Shown here: positions 1 through 5,263 of the stretch, piece by piece
Position numbering within the stretch: position 1 is the stretch's first letter
Layout of the letters: every line of letters begins with the position of its first letter
Source of the DNA: Acidobacteriaceae bacterium
GTDB lineage: Bacteria; Acidobacteriota; Terriglobia; Terriglobales; Acidobacteriaceae
NCBI GenBank assembly: GCA_025462785.1
Contig: JAOAPG010000381.1
Span: 1-5,263 of the forward strand
Direction of reading: 5' to 3'
DNA: 5,263 nt
Notes under the pieces: generated by a model
What the model was told of the DNA's origin: nothing
What the model saw: the letters and a program-made list of their open reading frames with translations, nothing else
Database searches by the model: none
Program-made: the position numbers and the translations under genes

Positions 1-33
1 CTCGAAATTCTCAAAGACAAGGGAGCAGCATAA
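1..33 (+). CDS. 3' end of an upstream gene, possibly a second FAD-dependent oxidoreductase
   Basis: Only ten codons and the TAA stop are inside the window, reading L-E-I-L-K-D-K-G-A-A. The tail resembles the end of the next protein (R-E-I-L-K-D-L-K-K), which suggests, but cannot prove, that the truncated gene is a tandem paralogue of that FAD oxidoreductase. Its stop codon is immediately followed by the next ATG with no intergenic base. The SD of the next gene (GGGAG, 21-25) lies inside these last codons, so the two genes are very probably co-transcribed and translationally coupled. The reading frame is secure from the abutting stop and start. The identity rests on about seven residues and is weak. 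Confidence 0.6.
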   Translation, partial: LEILKDKGAA

Positions 34-1614
34 ATGGCCGACAAGCGCGATGTAGTCATCATCGGCGGCGGCCACAACGGGCTGGTCACCGCCTTCTACC
101 TGGCCAAAGCCGGATACAAACCGCTGGTTCTTGAGCGTCGCCCGCAAGCTGGTGGCGCTGCCATCACAGAAGAATTTCATCCTGGGTTTCGATGCTCGAT
201 TCTCGCTCACGCGGCGGGGCCACTTCGCCCTAAAGTTGTTCGTGACATGCAGCTCGAAAAACACGGGCTTAAATTCATTACGCCGGATGTTGCGGTCGCT
301 TCACTTTCGCCGGACGGCCGTGCGCTCGTTCTCTATAACGACGCACAGAAATCGGCACAAGAGATCAGCAAGTTTTCGCAAAAAGACGCGGCAAAGTATC
401 CCGAGTTCCAGGCGTCGCTGGCGAAGATGGGCAAAGCTATCGGCGACGCGCTCACGCTTACCCCGCCGAATATCGACAGTCCCACACGAGGCGATCTCTG
501 GGGAATGCTCAAGACGGGGCGCTCTATCCGCAATCTTGGCAAAAAAGATATGTACCGCCTGCTGCGCTGGGGACCCGCCGCGGTGGCCGATGTTGTCGCC
601 GAATACTTTGAGACTGACCTGCTTCGAGCCACCGTTGCGGCTCGCGGAGTATTCGGGACTTTTCTTGGCCCTTGGTCGGCGGGCAGCACTCTCGTTCTTC
701 TGATTCGCGCAGCTGGCGATTCTCATCCAGCAGGCTCGGCCAACTTCGCAGCTGGCGGTATCGGTTCGATTACACAGGCCATGGCTGCTGCTGCCCAGCA
801 GGCAGGAGCGGAAATCCGCACCGGCGTAGAAGTCATTGAGGTGCGAGTAAAAGACGGAGCAGCAACCAGCGTAGTACTCTCAACCGGAGAAGAGCTAAGC
901 GCAAAGGCGATCGTGTCGAACGCCGATCCGAAACGAACCTTATTGACGCTGGTTGATCCGGCGCATCTCTCTCCGGACTTCGCCATGAAGTTGCAGCACT
1001 ATCGGATGCCGGGAACATTGGCAAAAGTAAATCTCGCGCTTTCCGGATTGCCCAAATTCACTGCGCTCAATGGTGACGCTTCACTCAGCGGACGCATTCA
1101 AATCGGACCGGAAATCGATTATCTAGAAATAGCTTTTGACTACTCGAAGTACGGCAGTTTTTCTAAGCAGCCTTATCTCGAAGTTGCGATCCCAACCGTG
1201 ACCGATCCGTCGCTTGCACCGGCGGGTAAGCACGTCATGTCGATCTACGTGCAGTATGCGCCTTACAAACTGAAGGGAACGGACTGGGAAACTCAGCGGG
1301 TTGCTCTCGGGGATACTGTCGTGAAGACGCTCGCGCAATATGCGCCGAATCTGCCTGAGCTGATCCTAAGCCATCAGATCATCACGCCGCAGGATTTGGA
1401 AGATACTTATGGACTGACGAACGGCCACATCTTTCATGGTGAATTGTCGCTGGACCAATTCTTCACCATGCGACCGCTGCTGGATTGGGCAAGATATCGC
1501 ACGCCGATCCAACATCTGTACCTCTGTGGATCAGGAACACACCCGGGCGCGGGATTAACGGGAGGCTCAGGGGCAAACGCGGCGAGGGAGATACTGAAGG
1601 ACTTGAAAAAGTAG
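34..1614 (+). CDS. Phytoene-dehydrogenase-like NAD(P)/FAD-dependent oxidoreductase (COG1233/PYROXD2-type)
   Basis: This is a complete 526-residue flavoprotein, a usual length for the carotenoid desaturase/PYROXD2 superfamily. Residues 7-34 form the Rossmann dinucleotide-binding fold: V-V-I-I-G-G-G-H-N-G (GGGHNG at 11-16) with the ribose-binding acidic residue E34 at the end of the second strand, then R-R and G40-G41-A42. Residues 239-297 carry the family signature 'A-G-G-I-G-S-I-T-Q-A-M' followed by 'A-G-A-E-I' and 'I-V-S-N-A-D-P'. The C-terminal FAD motif is at 497-516 (L-C-G-S-G-T-H-P-G-A-G-L-T-G-G-S-G-A-N-A). I see no signal peptide or obvious membrane helix, so it is probably cytosolic or peripherally membrane bound. 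The start is supported by GGGAG eight bases upstream. Members oxidise or isomerise hydrophobic C-C bonds, but many bacterial ones have no known substrate. No carotenoid synthesis gene (crtB, crtE) is nearby, so I do not call it crtI. The superfamily is confident; the substrate is unknown. Confidence 0.93.
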   Translation: MADKRDVVIIGGGHNGLVTAFYLAKAGYKPLVLERRPQAGGAAITEEFHPGFRCSILAHAAGPLRPKVVRDMQLEKHGLKFITPDVAVASLSPDGRALVLYNDAQKSAQEISKFSQKDAAKYPEFQASLAKMGKAIGDALTLTPPNIDSPTRGDLWGMLKTGRSIRNLGKKDMYRLLRWGPAAVADVVAEYFETDLLRATVAARGVFGTFLGPWSAGSTLVLLIRAAGDSHPAGSANFAAGGIGSITQAMAAAAQQAGAEIRTGVEVIEVRVKDGAATSVVLSTGEELSAKAIVSNADPKRTLLTLVDPAHLSPDFAMKLQHYRMPGTLAKVNLALSGLPKFTALNGDASLSGRIQIGPEIDYLEIAFDYSKYGSFSKQPYLEVAIPTVTDPSLAPAGKHVMSIYVQYAPYKLKGTDWETQRVALGDTVVKTLAQYAPNLPELILSHQIITPQDLEDTYGLTNGHIFHGELSLDQFFTMRPLLDWARYRTPIQHLYLCGSGTHPGAGLTGGSGANAAREILKDLKK

Positions 1615-1632
1615 TACATCGAGGAGACGGTC

Positions 1633-2238
1633 ATGCTTTGTAAACATCCCACGTTCGCTCATGTACTAATTCTTTGCTTCTCGCTTTGCGCTGTTGGCCA
1701 GTCAGATTCACCCACCACAACTGCCAAAACCATTCCAGAGAATGGATTCATTTCGCCTTCAAAATATACTAATGCCTTCTTCGGGTTCTCGTTTCCACTG
1801 CCTCAAACCTCCCCCTTCCGCGAATTTAGTCCTCATATCAAGCAGGCAAATTGGGGACACTTTCTTTTCGGGTTACAATCGCAGCAAAATGGGCTGACAA
1901 TTTTGACGATTACCGCGAAAGAGTCAACGGGCGATGTCGCAAAAGATGCTAAAAAGACAGCCTCAATTCTAAAGGGAAGACTCAATAAAAGTCACATTGG
2001 AGACAGGGATCTTTGGGAGTGCCAGTCCGAACGAAAAACGTCAGTAGGAAAACAAATAAATGCTGTTTACGCAATCGCGATTCGCGAGTACGTTTTGCAA
2101 CGTAACGTAATCTCTTTTGATGGGGAACTGACGAAAGAAATCGAACACGCAATTGAGGCTTTAGAAATCTTTGATCCAGTCAAAGCGCAAGAAGAAGCCG
2201 GGCCGAATAGCTCCGTACAATTCAGCCACGCCCCGTGA
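1633..2238 (+). CDS. Secreted protein of unknown function with N-terminal signal peptide
   Basis: The 201-residue product starts with a short basic/polar segment (K4, H5) and a hydrophobic stretch at about 8-21 (A-H-V-L-I-L-C-F-S-L-C-A-V), then a polar, Thr-rich region. This is a Sec signal peptide with likely cleavage after A-V-G (residue 22). Cys19 follows F-S-L, which is a poor lipobox, so a lipoprotein is less likely. The mature part begins with S-K-Y-T-N-A-F-F-G-F-S-F-P-L-P (43-57), followed by alternating strands and a C-terminal 'E-I-E-H-A-I-E-A-L-E-I-F'. The overall strand/helix order loosely recalls small PsbP/MOG1-like secreted domains, but this is a weak inference. The mature protein has one Cys (C130). 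The start is fixed by a strong SD (GGAG, 1623-1626) six bases before ATG. It lies 18 bases after the FAD oxidoreductase, probably in the same operon. Hand counts of four 60-base rows give about 43% GC, lower than the upstream gene (52-63% in rows counted). Confidence 0.8.
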   Translation: MLCKHPTFAHVLILCFSLCAVGQSDSPTTTAKTIPENGFISPSKYTNAFFGFSFPLPQTSPFREFSPHIKQANWGHFLFGLQSQQNGLTILTITAKESTGDVAKDAKKTASILKGRLNKSHIGDRDLWECQSERKTSVGKQINAVYAIAIREYVLQRNVISFDGELTKEIEHAIEALEIFDPVKAQEEAGPNSSVQFSHAP

Positions 2239-2290
2239 TACACAGCAGAAAAGCAATGCTGGTGATGTTAAGCGCGACTAATTGTTCGCC

Positions 2291-3145
2291 ATGAAGAACA
2301 CTGCCATCCTCCTTATCGCATGCCCTGACCAACGCGGCCTTGTTGCCTCGATCGCAGACTTCGTTTACCGGCATAACGGCAACATCCTGCACGCCGACGA
2401 ACACGGAGACTCAGAATCCGACCGCTTTCTTATGCGCGTGGAATTTGATCCCTCGGAATTCGATATTGGGCTTTCCCACTTCTCGGAACATTTTTCTCCA
2501 ATCGCCGAAAAATTCGGAATGCAATGGCGGCTGGCGCAGTCGAGCCATCGCCCAAAAATGGTCATTCTTGTTTCTAAATACGACCATTGTTTGGCAGATT
2601 TGCTGTATCGCCACAAAAGTGAAGAGCTCACTTGCGACATTCCGCTAATCATCTCCAATCACCCGGACAACCAGCCCATCGCCGAGTTTTACCAAATCCC
2701 CTACACCACGATTCCCGTCCCCAAAGACAACAAACGAAATGCCGAGGAGAAGATTCTTGCATTACTCAAGCAGCACGCTCCCGACTTTATTGTGCTAGCT
2801 CGCTACATGCAGATCCTCTCAAACGAATTCGTAAACGAATATCCGCACCGCATCATTAATATCCATCATTCATTTCTGCCAGCCTTCGTCGGCGCGAAAC
2901 CGTACCATCAAGCCTTTGAACGCGGTGTAAAGCTGATCGGCGCCACGAGTCATTATGTGACCGAGGTGCTCGACGACGGTCCAATTATCGAGCAAGATGT
3001 AGCGCGAATATCTCACCGCGACTCCCTCGAAGACTTACTACAGAAGGGACGCGACCTCGAAAAAGTGGTGCTTTCTCGCGCGGTGCGCTGGCATATCGAA
3101 AATCGGGTCTTGCTCTACGGGAACAAGACGGTAGTTTTTAATTAA
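2291..3145 (+). CDS. purU: Formyltetrahydrofolate deformylase PurU
   Basis: PurU hydrolyses 10-formyltetrahydrofolate to formate and tetrahydrofolate in the cytosol. This balances the one-carbon pool and supplies formate for PurT-type purine synthesis. The 284-residue product has the full family layout: an N-terminal ACT regulatory domain at about 4-80 (C-P-D-Q-R-G-L-V-A at 11-19, N-I-L-H-A-D-E-H at 31-38), then a formyltransferase-fold catalytic domain. Hallmarks are V-S-K-Y-D-H-C-L-A-D-L-L (94-105), V-L-A-R-Y-M-Q-I-L-S (168-177) and I-N-I-H-H-S-F-L-P-A-F (189-199). By analogy with PurN, the catalytic residues are N190, H192 and D228 (in L-D-D-G-P-I-I-E-Q-D), and all are present. The C-terminus ends with the usual K-T-V-V-F. 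I chose ATG 2291 because the family starts just before this ACT strand; an in-frame TTG at 2282 would add only three residues. Neither start has a clear SD. It follows the secreted protein gene by 52 bases. No terminator is visible after it. Confidence 0.96.
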   Translation: MKNTAILLIACPDQRGLVASIADFVYRHNGNILHADEHGDSESDRFLMRVEFDPSEFDIGLSHFSEHFSPIAEKFGMQWRLAQSSHRPKMVILVSKYDHCLADLLYRHKSEELTCDIPLIISNHPDNQPIAEFYQIPYTTIPVPKDNKRNAEEKILALLKQHAPDFIVLARYMQILSNEFVNEYPHRIINIHHSFLPAFVGAKPYHQAFERGVKLIGATSHYVTEVLDDGPIIEQDVARISHRDSLEDLLQKGRDLEKVVLSRAVRWHIENRVLLYGNKTVVFN

Positions 3146-3178
3146 ATCAGGTCCCGCGTACAAGGTTCTAAATGCGCC

Positions 3179-3190
3179 GAAATATATTTC
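3179..3190. repeat. 12-base perfect palindrome GAAATATATTTC upstream of promoter
   Basis: The sequence equals its own reverse complement over 12 bases. It lies 10 bases upstream of the -35 hexamer and one base before the longer inverted repeat. It could be a protein-binding half of an operator, or simply an AT-rich UP-like element. One 12-base palindrome is expected by chance in a window of this size, so only its position makes it worth recording. Confidence 0.45.
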
Positions 3191-3191
3191 T

Positions 3192-3218
3192 TAATCTCTA
3201 TTGACATACTAGAGATTA
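3192..3218. repeat. Perfect inverted repeat, 9-base arms with 9-base spacer, overlapping the -35 box (operator candidate)
   Basis: The left arm TAATCTCTA (3192-3200) and right arm TAGAGATTA (3210-3218) are perfect reverse complements separated by TTGACATAC, which contains the complete -35 hexamer. A repressor bound here would cover the -35 element. The 9-9-9 geometry equals that of CIRCE, the HrcA operator (TTAGCACTC-N9-GAGTGCTAA), but the arm sequence differs clearly, so I do not call it CIRCE. No regulator gene is in the window, so the binding protein is unknown. Confidence 0.6.
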
Positions 3219-3230
3219 TTCCTTTATATT
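3201..3230 (+). promoter_or_regulatory. Sigma70-type promoter for the structured leader and the 511-residue protein gene
   Basis: A perfect -35 hexamer TTGACA (3201-3206) is followed after 18 bases by TATATT (3225-3230), matching five of six positions of TATAAT. AT-rich sequence lies upstream. Transcription would start near 3237-3239. The promoter is about 275 bases before the TTG start codon, leaving a long untranslated leader. The -35 box lies in the spacer of a perfect inverted repeat, which suggests repression by operator occlusion. Confidence 0.7.
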
Positions 3231-3255
3231 CTCTTCAGTCAGAACATTCGTCTCA

Positions 3256-3302
3256 GCCGCTACGGATAGGGATGCCCCCACGCAGTCTCCATCCGCAGCG
3301 GC
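3256..3302 (+). ncRNA. Strong stem-loop near the 5' end of the leader transcript
   Basis: GCCGCTACGGAT (3256-3267) pairs with ATCCGCAGCGGC (3291-3302), giving 11 of 12 pairs with one A-C mismatch. The 23-base loop itself contains GGG-ATG-CCC. The hairpin would begin about 18 bases after the predicted transcription start. It is not followed directly by a T run; a T-rich stretch (TTTTGTTTTT) appears only some 25 bases later at about 3327-3336, so it is not a standard terminator. It could be a leader-stabilising hairpin, a protein-binding site or part of a small RNA. No known RNA family was recognised. Confidence 0.5.
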
Positions 3303-3342
3303 CCATTTTCTGCCATCTATTCGCCTTTTGTTTTTGCAATTC

Positions 3343-3412
3343 CCCGTCAGTAACTCCGCTCACACGATGGTGGTACTCCTAATGTCACTTTGGCGTGACG
3401 GGTTCATAGGAG
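3343..3412 (+). promoter_or_regulatory. Leader section with mutually exclusive base pairings (riboswitch- or attenuator-like, unproven)
   Basis: Pairing A: CTCCTA (3376-3381) with TAGGAG (3407-3412), enclosing the hairpin GTCAC (3384-3388) with GTGAC (3395-3399). Pairing B: CCCGTCA (3343-3349) with TGACGGG (3396-3402). Both use bases 3396-3399, so the folds exclude each other. Alternative folds of this kind are typical of regulatory leaders, but short complementary words also occur by chance and I cannot compute energies here. Pairing A also hides an SD-like AGGAG (3408-3412). Confidence 0.35.
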
Positions 3413-3499
3413 AGACTTAGCAGTGAGGCTGGTTTAGCTTTTACTCCGGTAAATGCCGTTGCCCGCCTTGTAATTCCAGCAAATTGCCGCCGATCCTCT

Positions 3500-3506
3500 G
3501 GGAGAG
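3500..3506 (+). promoter_or_regulatory. SD GGGAGAG deciding the TTG start at 3514
   Basis: GGGAGAG ends seven bases before TTG 3514, ideal spacing. An earlier in-frame TTG at 3484 has no purine-rich site before it. CTCT (3496-3499) can pair with AGAG (3503-3506) across GGG, so a small hairpin could weakly mask the SD. Confidence 0.75.
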
Positions 3507-3513
3507 TTCAGTT

Positions 3514-5049
3514 TTGACCGAAGATCCGAAGTGGGAGCTTGCCATCCTTGCCACCGTGCAGGGCTTCTACGAGAAGCTCCTGCAGGGTAACGTTCAGGGA
3601 GAAGTTCCCGTACCTGCCGGCTTGGAAGCGATCTCGTTGCAAGAGGACGGCGACGTCCAGGAAACCCTCGCCAAGATGCGGCGGTGGTTGCGCTTGCTGG
3701 ATATGGCCATCACGCCAGCGATGCTTCGGCTTGCATTTACCAGCGACACCGATCCAGAAATTGCCGAGGCAATGCTGCGATACTTTACCCGCACAAAAGA
3801 TAGCACCGACGTACATCGTGACAAGACTGATCTCGTGGTGACATTTTTGTACCGTCATCCACGTGTGCCCGGTCAATGGGAACGCCGGGGTTACGGCCTT
3901 GACGGGTCGCTTCCGTTGTCCCCGTTCGAGATTGCATTGCTTGAAATCCTCGCCGACAGCGATGCCCCTTTGCTCGCCGAGGAACATGTGCAGCTGCTCC
4001 GCCGTTTTGATCCGCTACTTGAACAAGTAAATAAATTTCGGGATTTGAATGCACTCATTGAGTCGGGAATTATTCCGCTGGTTCGCGAGCTAAAGCAGTC
4101 GCTCGATGTCGCCTTTTACCATCCCGGAGTGTTAGCCACGATCGCTCCTTACAATGCCTCATTTGGAAAGCGATTCGACGAGCTATTTCATAGCACCGCC
4201 GCCGAAATAAAGAATTTTGCTGAAGACTTACAGGAGCAAGGCGGCAGTATTCTGGGTACGGTCGACGGTGTCGATGTGACTGTCGAGCACGTGGCGGCCA
4301 TGCACGAAGGCGAACTGCTGAAACTCGACTATCTTCAAGCGACCGATAAGTTCCGCCGCGTTTCTCAACTCAAGAAAGTTTTGGAGCGCCGTCCTCCTGT
4401 CCGACGCAAGCCGCAGCTGGTTCGCCCTCCGGCTCCAGCAAACTCTGCCACTGGGAAACAGAACGCTGCTCCGGGGACAAAACCGACGGCTGTTGCAGCG
4501 CGCCGGCCAGTGCTGGATGTGAAGGCGATGCGCTCAGCCGTGACTCCGCAGCAGATTTCAGCGGAAGAGACCAAGCTTCTCAAGATCGAAGAGTCCATTC
4601 GAATTTTCGTTCGCGTAGCCGACCCGAAGTTCCGCCAAATCGTTCCCATGCGATTCTTCAATCTCGCTCTGACCTCCGCTGAAGCCGATGCCTATTGCGC
4701 CGACTATCTGGAAGAAAAGAGTCTGCGTGCGGGAGTGGCCCGTGTCCTGCTGCGTTTGGTCGCGGTATGTGCGCGCATCACAACTGAGGCCGAAGAGTTG
4801 AAGCGTTCGGAGAATTCGCCGTCCATCTGGAAGCTGCACGCCGACTCACTGCTTGCCTTGCTCGAATTATCCCGTGCTATTAACGAGCACGGGGAGCGCA
4901 TGACGACCTTGGCTGGACAGCACGGCAGCGCGGAAGAAGTCACTGCAATCCAAGCCTCTGTTCGCAAATTGCAAGACACATCCGAGTCCGCAATCATGAC
5001 ACTGACAGGCGCGCGCATGGAAAAAGGCGCCGGAGCCGCTGCTCACTAA
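3514..5049 (+). CDS. Uncharacterised two-part helical protein with basic Pro/Ala linker
   Basis: I do not recognise this 511-residue product. It begins M-T-E-D-P-K-W-E-L-A-I-L and is rich in amphipathic helices, with no signal peptide or membrane segment, so it is probably cytosolic. The N-terminal part (about 1-290) is helical throughout, with 'S-P-F-E-I-A-L-L-E-I-L-A' at 136-147, an L/R/F-rich stretch at 157-200 and 'F-G-K-R-F-D-E-L-F' at 217-225. Residues 292-335 are a basic, Pro/Ala-rich, probably disordered linker (R-R-P-P-V-R-R-K-P). The C-terminal part (about 345-495) is another helical bundle, with a coiled-coil-like stretch near 420-490, ending G-A-G-A-A-A-H. There are only two Cys, both in the C-terminal part, and no nucleotide-binding, metal-binding or HTH motif I can see. 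TTG 3514 is preferred over TTG 3484 because of its SD. The gene has its own promoter and terminator and is apparently monocistronic. A scaffold or regulatory protein is a guess from composition only. Confidence 0.85.
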   Translation: MTEDPKWELAILATVQGFYEKLLQGNVQGEVPVPAGLEAISLQEDGDVQETLAKMRRWLRLLDMAITPAMLRLAFTSDTDPEIAEAMLRYFTRTKDSTDVHRDKTDLVVTFLYRHPRVPGQWERRGYGLDGSLPLSPFEIALLEILADSDAPLLAEEHVQLLRRFDPLLEQVNKFRDLNALIESGIIPLVRELKQSLDVAFYHPGVLATIAPYNASFGKRFDELFHSTAAEIKNFAEDLQEQGGSILGTVDGVDVTVEHVAAMHEGELLKLDYLQATDKFRRVSQLKKVLERRPPVRRKPQLVRPPAPANSATGKQNAAPGTKPTAVAARRPVLDVKAMRSAVTPQQISAEETKLLKIEESIRIFVRVADPKFRQIVPMRFFNLALTSAEADAYCADYLEEKSLRAGVARVLLRLVAVCARITTEAEELKRSENSPSIWKLHADSLLALLELSRAINEHGERMTTLAGQHGSAEEVTAIQASVRKLQDTSESAIMTLTGARMEKGAGAAAH

Positions 5050-5075
5050 ATCCTTTTTACCTCCAAGAGAGTTCA

Positions 5076-5135
5076 GTGACGAAGCAAAAAAGGCCAAGTG
5101 AAACAGTCTGTTACAAAACGGGTGGCCCTAGATAA
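5076..5135 (+). CDS. Possible 19-codon mini-ORF (MTKQKRPSETVCYKTGGPR)
   Basis: A GTG start at 5076 is preceded by GAGAG (5067-5071), four bases before it. It encodes 19 residues and stops two bases before the terminator stem. The SD/start region shares the 11-base word GAGAGTTCAGT with the initiation region of the upstream large gene (3502-3512). It lies 26 bases after that gene's stop, inside the same transcript. The peptide is basic and resembles nothing I know. It may be only 3' untranslated sequence; an 11-base repeat alone is not significant in a window this size. Confidence 0.22.
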   Translation: MTKQKRPSETVCYKTGGPR

Positions 5136-5136
5136 G

Positions 5137-5180
5137 AAGAAGCGATGTCCCGAACCTCTGGACATCGCTTCTTTGCTTTT
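5137..5180 (+). terminator. Rho-independent terminator
   Basis: AAGAAGCGATGTCC (5137-5150) pairs perfectly over 14 bases with GGACATCGCTTCTT (5160-5173) around a nine-base loop, followed by TGCTTTT (5174-5180). It ends the transcript of the 511-residue protein gene. On the minus strand the stem is followed by the weaker CTTATCTA, so it may also help stop the convergent gene that ends at 5209. Confidence 0.92.
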
Positions 5181-5208
5181 CGAGGATTCCAGGGCGAATG
5201 ACCGCTGG

Positions 5209-5263
5209 TTATGATGTCAGCGCCGCTTGCAACTTGTTTCCGCCCAGTACATTCAACATTCGT
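5209..5263 (-). CDS. 3' end of a convergent minus-strand gene
   Basis: Reading the minus strand from the window edge gives R-M-L-N-V-L-G-G-N-K-L-Q-A-A-L-T-S followed by TAA (complement of 5209-5211). The motif 'V-L-G-G-N-x-L' near a C-terminus recalls metal-dependent TIM-barrel hydrolases (amidohydrolase-2 or membrane-dipeptidase type), whose last helix often reads I-L-G-G-N-x-x-R. Seventeen residues are too few to assign a family. The other two minus-strand frames look less protein-like here. The convergent layout fits the terminator placed between the two stop codons. Confidence 0.55.
   Translation of the reverse strand, partial: RMLNVLGGNKLQAALTS

Larger units (their letters stand above)
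3146..3513. other. Gene-free region of 368 bases: promoter, inverted repeats and long structured leader
   Basis: No convincing protein gene is present on either strand. The left third (3179-3233) is strongly AT-rich and holds a palindrome, a 9-9-9 inverted repeat and a near-consensus promoter. The rest, about 275 bases from the predicted transcription start to the TTG of the next gene, has a strong hairpin (3256-3302), a section with competing pairings (3343-3412), a small hairpin TTTAC-TCCG-GTAAA (3440-3453), and finally the SD of the next gene. I checked for tRNA, tmRNA, small SRP RNA, 6S RNA, and TPP, cobalamin, glycine and c-di-GMP riboswitch signatures by eye and recognised none. It could be a long regulatory 5' leader or contain a separate small RNA. 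Confidence 0.7.

Noticed and set aside
301..726. Minus-strand ORFs inside the oxidoreductase and inside the 511-residue protein gene
   Set aside because: They are antisense shadows of well-supported coding sequence, with Arg/Ser/Cys-rich unstructured products.
34..1614. Naming the flavoprotein crtI (phytoene desaturase)
   Set aside because: Family motifs are shared across COG1233, there are no carotenoid genes beside it, and the overall pattern is closer to PYROXD2-like members of unknown substrate.
3192..3218. CIRCE element (HrcA operator)
   Set aside because: The geometry is identical, but the arms TAATCTCTA/TAGAGATTA differ too much from TTAGCACTC/GAGTGCTAA, and the downstream gene is not a chaperone.
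3256..3302. Leader hairpin as an intrinsic terminator for purU
   Set aside because: No T run follows the stem directly, and it lies downstream of a strong promoter, so it more likely belongs to the leader of the next gene.
3272..3382. ATG-started ORF of about 36 codons in the leader
   Set aside because: The AGGG directly before the ATG is too close for an SD, the product is rich in Cys, Trp and Pro with no protein-like pattern, and it overlaps the right arm of the strong hairpin.
3408..3437. AGGAGAG followed by GTG-AGG-CTG-GTT-TAG, a possible four-codon upstream ORF
   Set aside because: It is too short to support from sequence alone, and the AGGAG is equally explained as the right arm of the CTCCTA/TAGGAG pairing.
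5098..5214. GTG-started 38-codon ORF running through the terminator region
   Set aside because: It translates straight through the perfect 14-base terminator stem and its SD is weak; the region is better explained as a terminator.

Overview
The window is a stretch of bacterial chromosome with compact gene spacing, moderate GC, ATG and TTG starts and Shine-Dalgarno (SD) sites. The gene types, the secreted protein with an N-terminal 'Y-x-N-x-(F/Y)-F-G-F-x-F-P' motif and the apparently tandem FAD oxidoreductases remind me of Acidobacteriota (Terriglobia/Koribacter-like). That assignment is inference from recall and has moderate to low certainty. I see no tRNA, rRNA, CRISPR array, insertion sequence or phage gene.

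Left part (1-3145, all + strand). The window opens on the last ten codons of a gene whose stop codon directly abuts the next start. That next gene is a complete phytoene-dehydrogenase-like (COG1233/PYROXD2-type) FAD oxidoreductase. The visible C-terminal tail of the truncated gene resembles the tail of this oxidoreductase, so the two may be tandem paralogues. Eighteen bases later, behind a good SD, comes a small AT-richer gene for a secreted protein of unknown function. After a 52-base gap follows purU, formyltetrahydrofolate deformylase, complete with its ACT domain and catalytic Asn/His/Asp. The first genes look like one transcription unit. Whether purU belongs to it is unclear.

Middle (3146-3513). 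This 368-base gene-free region is the most interesting part. It holds a near-consensus sigma70-type promoter (TTGACA, 18 bases, TATATT). The -35 hexamer lies inside the 9-base spacer of a perfect 9-base inverted repeat, and a 12-base palindrome sits just upstream. Beyond the predicted transcription start is a leader of about 275 bases with a strong hairpin and a second section where two pairings are mutually exclusive. This looks like a regulated promoter followed by a structured leader or small RNA.

Right part (3514-5263). The leader feeds a TTG-started gene for a 511-residue, mostly helical, soluble protein of two parts joined by a basic Pro/Ala-rich linker. I do not recognise its family. 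It is followed by a possible 19-codon mini-ORF whose start region repeats that of the large gene, and then by a textbook rho-independent terminator. The window ends with the 3' end of a convergent minus-strand gene.
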